A stretch of DNA of 64,000 nt, taken from assembly GCF_003385115.1 (NCBI RefSeq), contig NZ_QUNI01000008.1, positions 62,001 to 126,000 of the forward strand, in the 5' to 3' direction. Shown here in pieces: positions 43,075 to 52,601 of the stretch. Positions within the stretch are counted from its first letter, which is position 1, and every line of letters begins with the position of its first letter. A program made the position numbers and the translations under genes. This stretch comes from Flavobacterium aquicola. Its GTDB lineage: Bacteria; Bacteroidota; Bacteroidia; Flavobacteriales; Flavobacteriaceae. The notes under the pieces were generated by a model, which saw only the letters and a list, made by a program, of their open reading frames with translations, was not told the DNA's origin and did not search any database.

Positions 43075-44025
43075 TTATTTTTTTATTAACCCTAAATCAA
43101 CCAAGCGTTCATATAAATAATCCCCTGCGGTAATATCGTCAAATTTCTTAGGATTTTCAGCATCGATGCAGTTTTCAAGGCAGTTTAATTTCATATCACT
43201 TACCGGATGCATAAAAAACGGAATAGAATAACGCGAAGTCCCCCATAATTCTCTTGGTGGATTTACCACTTGATGAATAGTAGATTTCAGCTTGTTATTA
43301 GTATGTCTGGATAACATATCTCCAACATTAATCACCAATTCATCTGGTTCTGCAACAGCATCAATCCATTCTCCATCATGATTTTGAACCTGCAGTCCTT
43401 TGCCTTGAGCCCCCATCAATAATGTAATTAAGTTGATGTCGCCATGTGCAGCCGCACGAATAGCATTTTCAGGTTCGGATGTAATAGGAGGGTAGTGAAT
43501 AGGTCTTAGGATTGAATTTCCTTCTTTGGCATATTCGTCAAAATAGAACTCATCTAAACCAAGGTGAAGTGCCAAAGCTCTCAATACATAAACACCTGTT
43601 TTCTCAAGCATTTGGTACGCTTCTTTACCTACTACATTAAAACGTGGCAACTCTTTTACCTCAACATTTTCAGGATATTCAGACGCATATTTGGAATCTT
43701 TGTCCACATACTGACCAAAATGCCAAAATTCTTTCAAATCCCCTTCTTTTCGGCCTTTGGCATGTTCTTTTCCAAAAGAAACATAACCTCTTTGTCCGCC
43801 GATTCCTGGAATTTCATAGCTGTGTTTTGTTTCTAATGGCAGCGAAAAGAAATTTCGAATTTCGCCATACAATTCATCAACTAATTGATCGTTTAAAAAA
43901 TGCCCTTTGAGCGCTACGAAGCCTATATCTTCGAATGCACTTCCGATTTCATTTACAAATTTTTGTTTACGTTTCGGGTCGTCCGAAAGGAAATCACGCA
44001 AGTCAACACTAGGAATGTTTTGCAT
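43075..44025 (-). CDS. Isopenicillin N synthase-like Fe(II)/2-oxoglutarate oxygenase
   Basis: A 316-residue jelly-roll oxygenase. Iron ligands are His194 and Asp196 (AHGDINLIT) and His251 (STIHQVVNP); the co-substrate Arg and Ser are Arg265 and Ser267 (RYS). The N-terminal DIOX_N part has FEDIGFVALKGH. Family members do many hydroxylations, desaturations and ring closures, and bacterial ones mostly lack known substrates. No biosynthetic cluster is seen around it, so the substrate remains open. Confidence 0.88.
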   Translation of the reverse strand: MQNIPSVDLRDFLSDDPKRKQKFVNEIGSAFEDIGFVALKGHFLNDQLVDELYGEIRNFFSLPLETKHSYEIPGIGGQRGYVSFGKEHAKGRKEGDLKEFWHFGQYVDKDSKYASEYPENVEVKELPRFNVVGKEAYQMLEKTGVYVLRALALHLGLDEFYFDEYAKEGNSILRPIHYPPITSEPENAIRAAAHGDINLITLLMGAQGKGLQVQNHDGEWIDAVAEPDELVINVGDMLSRHTNNKLKSTIHQVVNPPRELWGTSRYSIPFFMHPVSDMKLNCLENCIDAENPKKFDDITAGDYLYERLVDLGLIKK

Positions 44026-44163
44026 ATTATGTCTGTATTTAATACTTTAGAAGCCTAAAACTTCGCAACTACAAATATAGAGAATAAAATAGTTAACTTA
44101 TTTTAAAAATTATTTACATCTTAAAATAATATAACAATGAATACCTAAACTGTGATATTTATT

Positions 44164-44171
44164 TATCTTTG
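44164..44171 (+). promoter_or_regulatory. -7 box upstream of the E1 dehydrogenase gene
   Basis: TATCTTTG fits TAnnTTTG and lies 24 nt before the ATG at 44196, which argues against an in-frame start at 44169 inside the box. Confidence 0.4.
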
Positions 44172-44195
44172 AGATGTATCAATAAATCCTTAAAA

Positions 44196-46172
44196 ATGAA
44201 TTTTGACCCAAAAAATCTATCCACAGATACCTTACTAAATTTATATAAAAGAATCCTAAAACCTCGACTGGTAGAGGAAAAAATGTTAATCCTTATCCGT
44301 CAGGGAAAAGTTTCCAAATGGTTTTCCGGAATTGGTCAGGAAGCAATAGCGGCAGGAGTAACTGCTGTTTTGGATGCTGACGAATACATCCTGCCAATGC
44401 ACCGAAACTTAGGCGTATTTACAGGAAGAGATATTCCGTTACAGCGTCTTTTTTCGCAATGGCAGGGCAAAGCAAATGGTTTTACCAAAGGAAGAGACCG
44501 AAGTTTTCACTTTGGAACTCAAGATTATAAAATCATCGGAATGATTTCGCATCTTGGACCTCAGCTTGGGGTTGCCGATGGAATAGCATTAGCCAATAAA
44601 TTACAGAAAAACGGAAAAGTAACGGCCGTTTTTACTGGTGAAGGAGCAACTAGCGAGGGCGATTTTCACGAAGCTTTAAATATTGCAGCAGTTTGGGATT
44701 TACCAGTTTTGTTCATAATTGAAAATAACGGTTATGGTTTATCTACACCAACCAATGAACAATACCGCTGCCAAAACCTTGCTGATAAAGGAATAGGTTA
44801 CGGAATAGAAAGCCATATTGTGGATGGAAATAACATTTTAGAGATTTTTAATCTGCTGACAGACTTAAAGGCATCAATGATTGAAAATCCGCGTCCAATT
44901 TTACTCGAATTCAAAACGTTCCGAATGAGAGGCCACGAAGAGGCGAGTGGCACCAAATATGTTCCGCAGGAATTAATGAATTTATGGGCTTCGAAAGACC
45001 CTGTAGACAACTACAGAAGCTTTTTGTACCAAAATCATATCCTAACCGCAGAATATGATGCCGAAATCCAGCAGGAAATAAAAAAAGACATCGATCAAAG
45101 CTGGGCTCTAGCCAATGAAGAACCTGAAATTGAGCCAACTCTTGAAGGAGAATTAAAAGATGTTTACAAACCGTATACCTGTGAAGATTTTCCTCCAAAT
45201 ACTGAAACAGAAAACATACGATTTATAGACGCTATATCTACAGGTTTAAGACAGTCTATGGAACGCCATGACAAATCGGTTATTATGGGACAGGATATTG
45301 CCGAATATGGAGGTGCATTCAAAATCACTGATGGTTTTGTAGCGCAGTTTGGTAAAGAACGTGTTCGGAATACGCCCATTTGTGAAAGCGCTGTTGTTTC
45401 AACCGCCATGGGATTATCCATTAACGGTTATAAGGCGATTGTCGAAATGCAGTTCGCCGATTTTGTGTCCACAGGATTTAACCCAATCGTTAATTTATTG
45501 GCCAAATCACATTACCGCTGGCTGGAGAAAGCTGATGTAGTTGTTCGGATGCCTTGTGGCGGAGGAACGCAGGCTGGGCCTTTTCATTCACAGACCAACG
45601 AAGCCTGGTTTACCAAAACTCCAGGTTTAAAAGTGGTTTATCCTGCTTTTCCGCTTGACGCAAAAGGCTTGCTGAATGCTTCAATAAATGACCCGAATCC
45701 TGTGCTTTTCTTCGAACACAAACAATTATACAGAAGCTTGTCACAAGAGGTACCGACCGATTATTACACGATTCCGCTCGGGAAAGCTGCTTTGCTGAAG
45801 GAAGGAAATAACGTGACTATTATATCTTTTGGAGCAGCGGTACATTGGGCTTTGGAAACTTTAGATAATAACCCCGAAATACAAGCTGATCTTTTGGATT
45901 TAAGGACTTTACAGCCTTTAGACACAGAAGCGATTTATACTTCGGTAAAAAAGACTGGAAAAGTTATTATCTATCAGGAAGATTCGATGTTTGGAGGTGT
46001 TGCCAGCGATATTTCGGCTTTGATTATGGAAAATTGTTTTGAGTTTCTGGATGGCCCTGTAAAACGCGTAGCGAGTTTAGATTCTCCGATTCCTTTCACA
46101 AAAGCATTGGAAGATCAATATTTACCGAAAGGCCGATTCGAAAAGGAATTAAAAGCTCTTTTGGAGTATTAG
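44196..46172 (+). CDS. Fused alpha-beta E1 subunit of a branched-chain 2-oxoacid dehydrogenase
   Basis: A 658-residue thiamine-diphosphate enzyme. The alpha half (about residues 1-320) has GIGQEAIAAGVTAVL, the ThDP-Mg motif GEGATSEGDFHEALNIAA and ENNGYGLSTPT; the beta half (about 330-658) has MGQDIAEYGGAFKIT, VEMQFADF and ADVVVRMPCGGGTQAGPFHSQ. Fusion of the two chains is common in Bacteroidota. It decarboxylates 2-oxo acids from leucine, isoleucine and valine, feeding branched-chain fatty acids, with E2 and E3 encoded elsewhere. A 2-oxoglutarate-like substrate cannot be excluded. Confidence 0.9.
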   Translation: MNFDPKNLSTDTLLNLYKRILKPRLVEEKMLILIRQGKVSKWFSGIGQEAIAAGVTAVLDADEYILPMHRNLGVFTGRDIPLQRLFSQWQGKANGFTKGRDRSFHFGTQDYKIIGMISHLGPQLGVADGIALANKLQKNGKVTAVFTGEGATSEGDFHEALNIAAVWDLPVLFIIENNGYGLSTPTNEQYRCQNLADKGIGYGIESHIVDGNNILEIFNLLTDLKASMIENPRPILLEFKTFRMRGHEEASGTKYVPQELMNLWASKDPVDNYRSFLYQNHILTAEYDAEIQQEIKKDIDQSWALANEEPEIEPTLEGELKDVYKPYTCEDFPPNTETENIRFIDAISTGLRQSMERHDKSVIMGQDIAEYGGAFKITDGFVAQFGKERVRNTPICESAVVSTAMGLSINGYKAIVEMQFADFVSTGFNPIVNLLAKSHYRWLEKADVVVRMPCGGGTQAGPFHSQTNEAWFTKTPGLKVVYPAFPLDAKGLLNASINDPNPVLFFEHKQLYRSLSQEVPTDYYTIPLGKAALLKEGNNVTIISFGAAVHWALETLDNNPEIQADLLDLRTLQPLDTEAIYTSVKKTGKVIIYQEDSMFGGVASDISALIMENCFEFLDGPVKRVASLDSPIPFTKALEDQYLPKGRFEKELKALLEY

Positions 46173-46276
46173 TATCAGTCTAATCATGTCCGAAACGGCA
46201 CACTTTTTTAATAAAATCTAACTAGTTTTAATACTTACCGCAATGAGCGCAAAGAGTATAATTTGACTGTTTATTA

Positions 46277-46308
46277 TGCAATGTTCGCAAAGCTTTGCGA
46301 ACATTGCA
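46277..46308. repeat. 32-bp perfect palindrome (TGCAATGTTCGCAAAG arms)
   Basis: 16-nt arms meet without a loop (46277-46292 and 46293-46308). The outer sequence, with CGCAATGAGCGCAAAG before and CTTTGCGGTCTTTGCGG after, is a second layer of similar words. It sits between convergent genes. Confidence 0.92.
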
Positions 46309-46350
46309 CTATATAAAAAAGAAATCTTTGCGGTCTTTGCGGTTAAAAAA

Positions 46351-48051
46351 TCAGCTCGCTAATAGCAATATAAGCAGCTGTGCAACTAAAATTCTGCTGA
46401 TGGTTACCAAAGGATAGACTGTTGCATATGATTGATTAGGTATATCCGAATCTAAATATTTAGTACTAAAAGCCAATGCAGCAGGGTCTGTATAGGAACC
46501 GCTCATAATACCAACCATTTGATAGAAATTGAGTTTAAATATAAATCTGCTGACTAAAACCAAGATAGTCAATGGTATAAACGTAATATAGCATCCGTAA
46601 TAAATCCACATCCAGCCGTCATTTGCAACAAAATTATCATAAAAACCGTGTCCTGCCTTAATACCAACTGCGGCAAAGAACATACATATTCCGAAATCCT
46701 TCATAAAATGTATTGCTCCATTATTGATATACGAGTGAATTACTCCGACACCGCCATATCTGCTGATGAATAAAGCCGCCAAAAGCGGTCCCGCGGCCAA
46801 TCCTAATTTAAGCGGAACCGGTAATGACGGAATCATTATTGGTATAGAACCGATAACAACCCCAAAAATCAATCCTCCAAAAAGAGAAAGAAAATCGGGC
46901 TCTAAAAGTATTTTTTTTGAATTTCCAATGATTTTTTCAGCTTCCTCAATAGCTTCTTTGCTTCCAACAATCAATAAAGTATCTCCATAATATAGTTCTA
47001 ATGCAGGCTGTGCCAAAATTTCCAGACCCGAACGTACTACACGGGTAACCTTTAAGCCAAACTGATTATACAAATCCAATTGTGCCAGTGTTTTGTGTGT
47101 CGCAGTCTTTTTAGTAACACTTAAAACTTTGGCCGTAACATCATTTTCTGACTCAATAAAAAGATCCGTAGAAACTTTACCAACAATATCTATAAACCTA
47201 TTTATATCTTTTTGTTTGGCTACTACCATCAGGACATCCTTATCGTTTATAATCGAGTCCAATGATGGAGAAAACACAACTTTGGTACCGCTTTGTTTTT
47301 GTCTGGAAATAATAACTCCATCAATGATAAACTCCTTGTATATCTGACGAATAGTTTTCCCTACAACTTCTGGTCTTGTAACTCTGCATTTTTGACGTAC
47401 AATTTTATTTTCCGAATCTTTATTCTTTTTGTTAAGAAGTACAACTTCATTAGACAAATCAATTTTCAAGATGTTTTTTGCCAAAATTATAATCAGGATT
47501 ATTCCAAAAACACCTATGGGATAGGTAATAGCATACGCAATGGCGGGATCAGAAAAATGATCTGCTGGAAGATTCAATTGTTTTTGGATTTCGATAAGAG
47601 TTGACTTTGCAGCACCAAGCCCTGGAGTATTTGTTACTGAGCCAGACATTAAACCAACAGCGTTTTCAATTTTCACATTAGCAGCCAAATATAGCAGCCA
47701 AGTAATAATTCCGCCCAAAAATACGGTACCAACTCCCAATGCATTGAAAATTAGACCTTCCTTTTTAAATGAAGAAAAGAAAGTAGGACCGACCTGAATT
47801 CCGATGCCATAGACAAACAGAATTAAACCAAACTCTCTCACAAACTGTATTAATTCTGGTTCCATGCTAAATCCCAAATGCCCCAAGAACAGCCCCACAA
47901 ACATTACTGCGGAAACTCCAAGCGAAACTTTTCCAATTTTTATTTTACCTGCAAAAAAACCAATACTTATAGCCATAAATAATACTATTAATGACTGTGT
48001 CATTTCCGGCGTATCTGTCGGAGTAAACAAAACGTTAAACCATTCAAACAT
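46351..48051 (-). CDS. AspT/YidE-type antiporter family transporter
   Basis: A 566-residue inner membrane protein. Two membrane halves (about residues 13-170 and 385-560), each with the duplicated AspT-like repeat (GFFAGKIKIGKVSLGVSAVMFVG, and LFGGLIFGVVIGSIP), flank a soluble part with two RCK_C/TrkA-C domains (about 205-375). Family members exchange aspartate and alanine or other carboxylates, and the RCK domains suggest ligand gating. I start at 48051 (MFEWFNVLF); a longer frame to 48351 would cross the divergent promoter region of pckA. Confidence 0.88.
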   Translation of the reverse strand: MFEWFNVLFTPTDTPEMTQSLIVLFMAISIGFFAGKIKIGKVSLGVSAVMFVGLFLGHLGFSMEPELIQFVREFGLILFVYGIGIQVGPTFFSSFKKEGLIFNALGVGTVFLGGIITWLLYLAANVKIENAVGLMSGSVTNTPGLGAAKSTLIEIQKQLNLPADHFSDPAIAYAITYPIGVFGIILIIILAKNILKIDLSNEVVLLNKKNKDSENKIVRQKCRVTRPEVVGKTIRQIYKEFIIDGVIISRQKQSGTKVVFSPSLDSIINDKDVLMVVAKQKDINRFIDIVGKVSTDLFIESENDVTAKVLSVTKKTATHKTLAQLDLYNQFGLKVTRVVRSGLEILAQPALELYYGDTLLIVGSKEAIEEAEKIIGNSKKILLEPDFLSLFGGLIFGVVIGSIPIMIPSLPVPLKLGLAAGPLLAALFISRYGGVGVIHSYINNGAIHFMKDFGICMFFAAVGIKAGHGFYDNFVANDGWMWIYYGCYITFIPLTILVLVSRFIFKLNFYQMVGIMSGSYTDPAALAFSTKYLDSDIPNQSYATVYPLVTISRILVAQLLILLLAS

Positions 48052-48280
48052 AACTGTAGCTTTTTTAATGAAAATATAACGTAAATGAATTATTTTTTTT
48101 GGTAACTTTATATGACAAAAATCAGGTTTAATTTTTATTTCTTTCCTAATAAACCAAAACCAATCTTTAATATTAAAGACAATCATATCTCTTTGTAAAA
48201 CAGCACTAAAACCGAAAACGTTTGCGCATATTTTTCTACAAAACATGATAAAAATCAGGTTTTTTAGTGAATAACTGGAG

Positions 48281-48288
48281 TAATTTTG
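48281..48288 (+). promoter_or_regulatory. -7 box upstream of pckA
   Basis: TAATTTTG matches the -7 consensus, 43 nt before the ATG. The -33 element is not clear. Confidence 0.35.
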
Positions 48289-48331
48289 ATAAAGAAAATA
48301 ACGCACAAAACTATAATAAAATACACACATT

Positions 48332-49951
48332 ATGAAAAACATTAAAATCATTCAGGAATTACATAACTTGGGAATTACAGGCTACCATGAAGTAGTTTAC
48401 AATCCTTCTTATGAAGAATTATATCAAGCAGAAATTTCACATAAAAGAAAAGGATACGAAAAAGGAGCATTAACAGATACAGGTGCTGTTGCTGTAAAAA
48501 CAGGTGTTTTTACAGGCCGTTCACCAAAAGACAGATATATTGTTAAGGATTCAGTTTCAAAAGACACTATCTACTGGGATGATAAAGTGAATTTCCCAAC
48601 AACTCAGGCAGTTTATGATGATTTGAAAGGATTAGTATTGAAACAGCTTTCTACTTCTCCAAAATTATATGTAGTAGATGCTTTCTGCGGAACAAATGCT
48701 GACACAAGACTTAAAGTTCGTTTCGTAATGGAAGTAGCATGGCAGGCACATTTTGTAACTAATATGTTTATCAGACCTTCAAATTATGAATTGGAAAACT
48801 TCGGAAAACCTGATTTCATTGTAATGAACGGTTCAAAAACAGTAAATCCAAACTGGAGAGAACAAGGATTGAACTCAGAAAATTTCGTAGTATTCAACCT
48901 TACAGAAAGAATACAGCTTATTGGAGGTACTTGGTATGGAGGCGAAATGAAAAAAGGAATGTTCGCGATGATGAACTACTATCTGCCTTTAAAAGGAATG
49001 GCTTCAATGCACTGTTCTGCTAACGTAGGCGAAAAAGGAGATGTTGCTGTATTCTTCGGACTTTCAGGAACAGGAAAAACAACACTTTCTGCAGATCCAA
49101 AAAGATATTTAATTGGTGATGACGAACACGGATGGGATAACAACGGAGTATTTAACTATGAAGGAGGCTGTTATGCTAAAGTAATTGACTTATCAGAAGA
49201 AAATGAACCAGATATCTGGAGAGCTATTAAAAGAGATGCATTACTAGAAAATGTTATCGTCGATGAGTACGGAGAAATTGATTATTATGATCATTCAATC
49301 ACCGAAAACTCTAGAGTATCTTACCCAATTTATCATATTAATAAAATTGTATTACCGTCAAAAGCTGGACACGCTAAGAAAATCATCTATCTTTCTGCTG
49401 ATGCATTTGGAGTACTGCCTCCAGTATCTATACTTGATGATGATCAGGCACAATACCACTTTTTATGCGGATATACATCCAAATTGGCAGGAACTGAAAG
49501 AGGAATTACTGAACCAGAACCATCTTTCTCTCCAGCATTTGGTGAAGCTTTCTTAACATTACACCCAACAATGTATTCTAAAACATTAATTGGAAAAATG
49601 AGAGAGCACGGAGCAAAAGCATATTTAGTTAATACAGGTTGGAATGGAACAGGGAAAAGAATTTCTCTTAAAAACACAAGAGCAATTATTGATGCAATTA
49701 TTAACAGTGAGATCGATACCGCAGAAACATCCACTGTTCCATTTTTAAACCTAACTATTCCAACAGCATTAACAAATGTAAGTGAAGGAATTTTAGACCC
49801 AAGAGATACTTACAGAGATGTTGAGCAATGGGAAAGCAAAGCAAAAGATTTATCTGCACGTTATATCAAAAATTTCGAGCAGTACACTGATACCGAAGAA
49901 GGAAAACGCTTAGTCGCAGCCGGACCTTCTTTGGAACCAGTATTAAGCTAA
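48332..49951 (+). CDS. pckA: Phosphoenolpyruvate carboxykinase (ATP)
   Basis: A 539-residue enzyme converting oxaloacetate and ATP to phosphoenolpyruvate, the entry to gluconeogenesis. The substrate-binding [14 protein letters not shown] is near residue 60, the P-loop GLSGTGKTT is at 243-251, and the metal-binding region [20 protein letters not shown] follows. The motif [10 protein letters not shown] near the C-terminus is usual for the ATP-dependent class. Length fits the family. A hairpin at 49985-50033 may end it before the his promoter. Confidence 0.97.
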   Translation: MKNIKIIQELHNLGITGYHEVVYNPSYEELYQAEISHKRKGYEKGALTDTGAVAVKTGVFTGRSPKDRYIVKDSVSKDTIYWDDKVNFPTTQAVYDDLKGLVLKQLSTSPKLYVVDAFCGTNADTRLKVRFVMEVAWQAHFVTNMFIRPSNYELENFGKPDFIVMNGSKTVNPNWREQGLNSENFVVFNLTERIQLIGGTWYGGEMKKGMFAMMNYYLPLKGMASMHCSANVGEKGDVAVFFGLSGTGKTTLSADPKRYLIGDDEHGWDNNGVFNYEGGCYAKVIDLSEENEPDIWRAIKRDALLENVIVDEYGEIDYYDHSITENSRVSYPIYHINKIVLPSKAGHAKKIIYLSADAFGVLPPVSILDDDQAQYHFLCGYTSKLAGTERGITEPEPSFSPAFGEAFLTLHPTMYSKTLIGKMREHGAKAYLVNTGWNGTGKRISLKNTRAIIDAIINSEIDTAETSTVPFLNLTIPTALTNVSEGILDPRDTYRDVEQWESKAKDLSARYIKNFEQYTDTEEGKRLVAAGPSLEPVLS

Positions 49952-49984
49952 CCGTTTAGTAGTAATTATTTTAAAGTTGATTTT

Positions 49985-50033
49985 GAAACACCTGTTTGGT
50001 ATTGTCTGATAAGCAATTCCAAATGGGTGTTTC
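49985..50033 (+). terminator. Possible terminator after pckA
   Basis: GAAACACCTGTTTGG (49985-49999) pairs with CCAAATGGGTGTTTC (50019-50033), 13 of 15 positions, and a T-rich stretch follows. Confidence 0.6.
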
Positions 50034-50105
50034 TGTTTCTAAGGAATTAATATCTTCAGTGCTTTTTTAATTTAACAAATACTTGACGAAACGTTAAAAT
50101 AAAAA

Positions 50106-50137
50106 TTGGATTGTTATTAATTTATACCCTATATTTG
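50106..50137 (+). promoter_or_regulatory. Histidine operon promoter
   Basis: TTG at 50106-50108 and TATATTTG at 50130-50137 are 21 nt apart, matching the flavobacterial -33/-7 pattern. Transcription would start near 50144, about 30 nt before the leader peptide. Confidence 0.6.
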
Positions 50138-50173
50138 CAAAAGAAACAAAGAGTTATCTAATTTTATAAAGTT

Positions 50174-50233
50174 ATGTTATCAATTCAATTACATCATCAT
50201 CATTCTCATAATTGCTCTCAAGCGATGTGTTAA
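50174..50233 (+). CDS. hisL: Histidine operon leader peptide
   Basis: A 19-residue peptide, MLSIQLHHHHSHNCSQAMC, ending at TAA. Five His codons (four at 50192-50203 and one at 50207-50209) sit in six positions. No protein function is expected: ribosome pausing at these codons when charged His-tRNA is scarce should decide whether the downstream terminator forms. The heptamer TCAAGCG (50218-50224), in the Ser-Gln-Ala codons, repeats the 3' arm of that terminator and can pair with its 5' arm. The position, 29 nt before the hairpin and upstream of hisG, is as expected for classical attenuation. Confidence 0.85.
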   Translation: MLSIQLHHHHSHNCSQAMC

Positions 50234-50262
50234 TGGTATGCGTGTAATTCACAATAATCTAA

Positions 50263-50292
50263 ACCCGTTTGAGTACATCAAGCGGGTTTTTT
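50263..50292 (+). terminator. his attenuator (terminator arm)
   Basis: ACCCGTTTGA (50263-50272) pairs with TCAAGCGGGT (50278-50287), one G-U, loop GTACA, followed by six T. The segment CGTTTGA (50266-50272) can instead pair with TCAAGCG at 50218-50224, which would block the terminator. Confidence 0.85.
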
Positions 50293-50349
50293 ATTACCCA
50301 TTCTTTGTACTCAGGCATTAACTCAAAACAACAAACTAAAAAAACTAAA

Positions 50350-51207
50350 ATGAGTACACTTAAAATTGCAATTCAAAAATCGGGACGTTTAAACGAAGAA
50401 AGTATCCAAATCCTAAAAGACTGCGGTATTTCTATAGATAACGGAAACGATCAGTTAAAAGCTGAAGCAACTAATTTCCCTTTAGAAGTTTTATTTCTTA
50501 GAAACTCAGATATACCGCAATATTTAATTGATGGTGTTGTAGATGCAGCTATCGTGGGAGATAATCTTTTGGTTGAAAAAGGAAAAGGTATTGAAGTAGC
50601 ACAAAAATTAGGGTTTTCAAAATGCAAAGTCTCTGTTGCAGTTCCAAAAACCTTCGAATACAATTCCATAAAAGATTTGGACGGACTGCGAATCGCCACA
50701 TCTTACCCTAATACAGTTATCAACTATTTTGCTTCATTTGGAATGACCGTTGATATTCACCAAATTTCAGGATCGGTTGAAATCGCACCAAATATTGGCC
50801 TTGCCGATGCTATTGTAGATATCGTTTCAAGCGGAAGCACTTTATTTAAAAACAACTTGAAAGAAGTTGAAGTTATCCTGAAAAGTGAAGCAGTCTTGGC
50901 GGTTTCTCCAAAAATAAACCCAGAAAACCAAAAATTAATCGACACTTTGAAATTCCGAATTGAATCGGTTTTAAGAGCTAGAAAATCAAGATATATTTTG
51001 ATGAATGTTCCAAACGACAAAATCGATGAAGTTGGAAAAATTCTTCCTGTATTACGAAGCTTAACTGTTTTGCCTTTGGCGCAGGAAGGATGGAGCAGTG
51101 TTCACTCTGTTATTGACAAAGACACTTTCTGGGAAGTAATCGATAAATTGAAAGATGCCGGTGCCGAAGGAATTTTAGTTTGTCCAATAGAAAAAATGGT
51201 ACTTTAA
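50350..51207 (+). CDS. hisG: ATP phosphoribosyltransferase, long form
   Basis: A 285-residue enzyme for step 1 of histidine synthesis, joining ATP and PRPP. The start at 50350 (MSTLKIAIQKSGRLNEES) lies after the attenuator; an in-frame upstream start at 50269 would lie within it and is rejected. The PRPP site is near DIVSSGSTLFKNNL. Length and a C-terminal segment after residue about 205 (PNDKIDEVGKILPVLRSL, LVCPIEKMVL) indicate the long form with an ACT-like regulatory domain, so no HisZ is needed. It is the first structural gene of the operon. Confidence 0.95.
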   Translation: MSTLKIAIQKSGRLNEESIQILKDCGISIDNGNDQLKAEATNFPLEVLFLRNSDIPQYLIDGVVDAAIVGDNLLVEKGKGIEVAQKLGFSKCKVSVAVPKTFEYNSIKDLDGLRIATSYPNTVINYFASFGMTVDIHQISGSVEIAPNIGLADAIVDIVSSGSTLFKNNLKEVEVILKSEAVLAVSPKINPENQKLIDTLKFRIESVLRARKSRYILMNVPNDKIDEVGKILPVLRSLTVLPLAQEGWSSVHSVIDKDTFWEVIDKLKDAGAEGILVCPIEKMVL

Positions 51208-51298
51208 GCTTCGCGCTTTAGGCTGTAAGCAATACGCTTTAAGCCAAAAAAAACACAAAGTTAATAAAGCTTAAAGCCTATAGCTTAAAGCTTACAGC
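51208..51298. repeat. Nested inverted repeats in the hisG-hisD spacer
   Basis: GCTGTAAGC (51222-51230) pairs with GCTTACAGC (51290-51298), and inside it GCTTTAAGC (51236-51244) pairs with GCTTAAAGC (51269-51277). GCTTAAAGC recurs at 51283-51291. Confidence 0.85.
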
Positions 51299-51308
51299 AA
51301 TATAAGAA

Positions 51309-52601
51309 ATGAACAAAATATACAATCCAAAACCAGAAACTTGGTCCTCAATTTTAGAAAGACCAACCAAAACAGTTGACGATATAGAAGCAACGGTGAA
51401 AGGAATTTTCAAGGAAGTGCAGTCAAAAGGAGATTTTGCTGTTGCAAAATACACTTCACTTTTTGACGGAGCTTCAGTTCCTGAACTGGAAGTTTCACAA
51501 ACCGAAATAGCCACTGCAATTGCAAGTATTTCTAAAGAATTAAAAGAAGCCATTCTATTGGCTAAATCAAATATTGAAAAGTTCCACTTAGCACAAAAAA
51601 CAAACCGAATTGAAGTTGAAACTATCGAAGGCGTAAACTGCTGGCAAGAAAAAAGACCAATCCAAAAAATTGGTTTATACATTCCAGGCGGAACAGCTCC
51701 TTTGTTTTCAACAGTATTAATGCTGGCTGTTCCTGCGAATCTTGCAGGATGCAGCGAAATTGTATTGTGCTCACCTCCGGACAAAAACGGAAACATCAAT
51801 CCTGCTATTTTATATGCTGCTTATTTATGCGGTGTAACCAAAATTCTGAAAGTAGGAGGAATCCAAGCGATTGCTGGAATGACTTTTGGAACTGTAAGCA
51901 TTCCGAAAGTGTATAAAATATTTGGTCCGGGAAACCAGTTTGTAACTGTTGCTAAACAATTAGCAACGCAATTTGGTGTAGCAATCGATATGCCTGCTGG
52001 TCCATCGGAGTTACTTATTGTTGCTGATGACACAGCCGTTCCTGCTTTTGTAGCTTCCGATTTACTTTCCCAAGCCGAACATGGAACTGACAGTCAGGTG
52101 ATTTTGGTTTCGACTTCAAAAACATTAATTGATGAGGTAGAGAAAGAAGTTCAATCGCAATTGGATGTTCTTCCGAGAAAAGGGATTGCTGAAAAAGCAA
52201 TTGCGAATTCCAAATTGATTTATGTCGAAAATGATAAAATAGCTTTAGAATTAATCGACGAATATGGTCCAGAACATTTTATCATTTGTACTAAAGATGA
52301 AGATTTTTATGTTCAAAATATAGGAAACGCAGGTTCTGTTTTTATTGGAAATTACACTCCGGAAAGCGCAGGAGATTACGCTTCGGGAACGAATCATACC
52401 TTGCCAACTAATGGTTATGCAAAAAATTACAGCGGTGTAAACCTTGACAGTTTCACTAAGTCAATGACTTTCCAAAAAATTACTCCAAAAGGAATCCAAA
52501 ACATTGGAAAAGCAATTGAAGTCATGGCAGAAGCCGAGGGATTGCAGGCACATAAAAATGCAGTTACTTTAAGGCTAAAGGCGTTAAGCGATAAGCAATA
52601 G
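51309..52601 (+). CDS. hisD: Histidinol dehydrogenase
   Basis: A 430-residue zinc enzyme for the last two steps, oxidising histidinol to histidine with NAD. The nucleotide region GLYIPGGTAPLFSTVLMLAVPA, IFGPGNQFVTVAKQ, VAIDMPAGPSELLIVAD and LLSQAEHGTDSQV, with the metal and catalytic His and Glu, are all present. The last residues (RLKALSDKQ) are encoded by sequence that is part of the following inverted repeat, and the TAG stop lies inside an arm. It is the second gene of the operon. Confidence 0.97.
   Translation: MNKIYNPKPETWSSILERPTKTVDDIEATVKGIFKEVQSKGDFAVAKYTSLFDGASVPELEVSQTEIATAIASISKELKEAILLAKSNIEKFHLAQKTNRIEVETIEGVNCWQEKRPIQKIGLYIPGGTAPLFSTVLMLAVPANLAGCSEIVLCSPPDKNGNINPAILYAAYLCGVTKILKVGGIQAIAGMTFGTVSIPKVYKIFGPGNQFVTVAKQLATQFGVAIDMPAGPSELLIVADDTAVPAFVASDLLSQAEHGTDSQVILVSTSKTLIDEVEKEVQSQLDVLPRKGIAEKAIANSKLIYVENDKIALELIDEYGPEHFIICTKDEDFYVQNIGNAGSVFIGNYTPESAGDYASGTNHTLPTNGYAKNYSGVNLDSFTKSMTFQKITPKGIQNIGKAIEVMAEAEGLQAHKNAVTLRLKALSDKQ

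Noticed and set aside
44169..44195. Upstream start of the fused E1 gene
   Set aside because: It would lie within the TATCTTTG -7 box, before the expected transcription start.
48052..48351. Hundred-residue N-terminal extension of the AspT-type transporter
   Set aside because: It would overlap the pckA start region, is unusually rich in Phe, Ile and Lys, and the family start fits MFEWFNVLF at 48051.
50269..50349. Upstream in-frame start of hisG
   Set aside because: It begins inside the attenuator hairpin; the ATG at 50350 matches HisG homologues.
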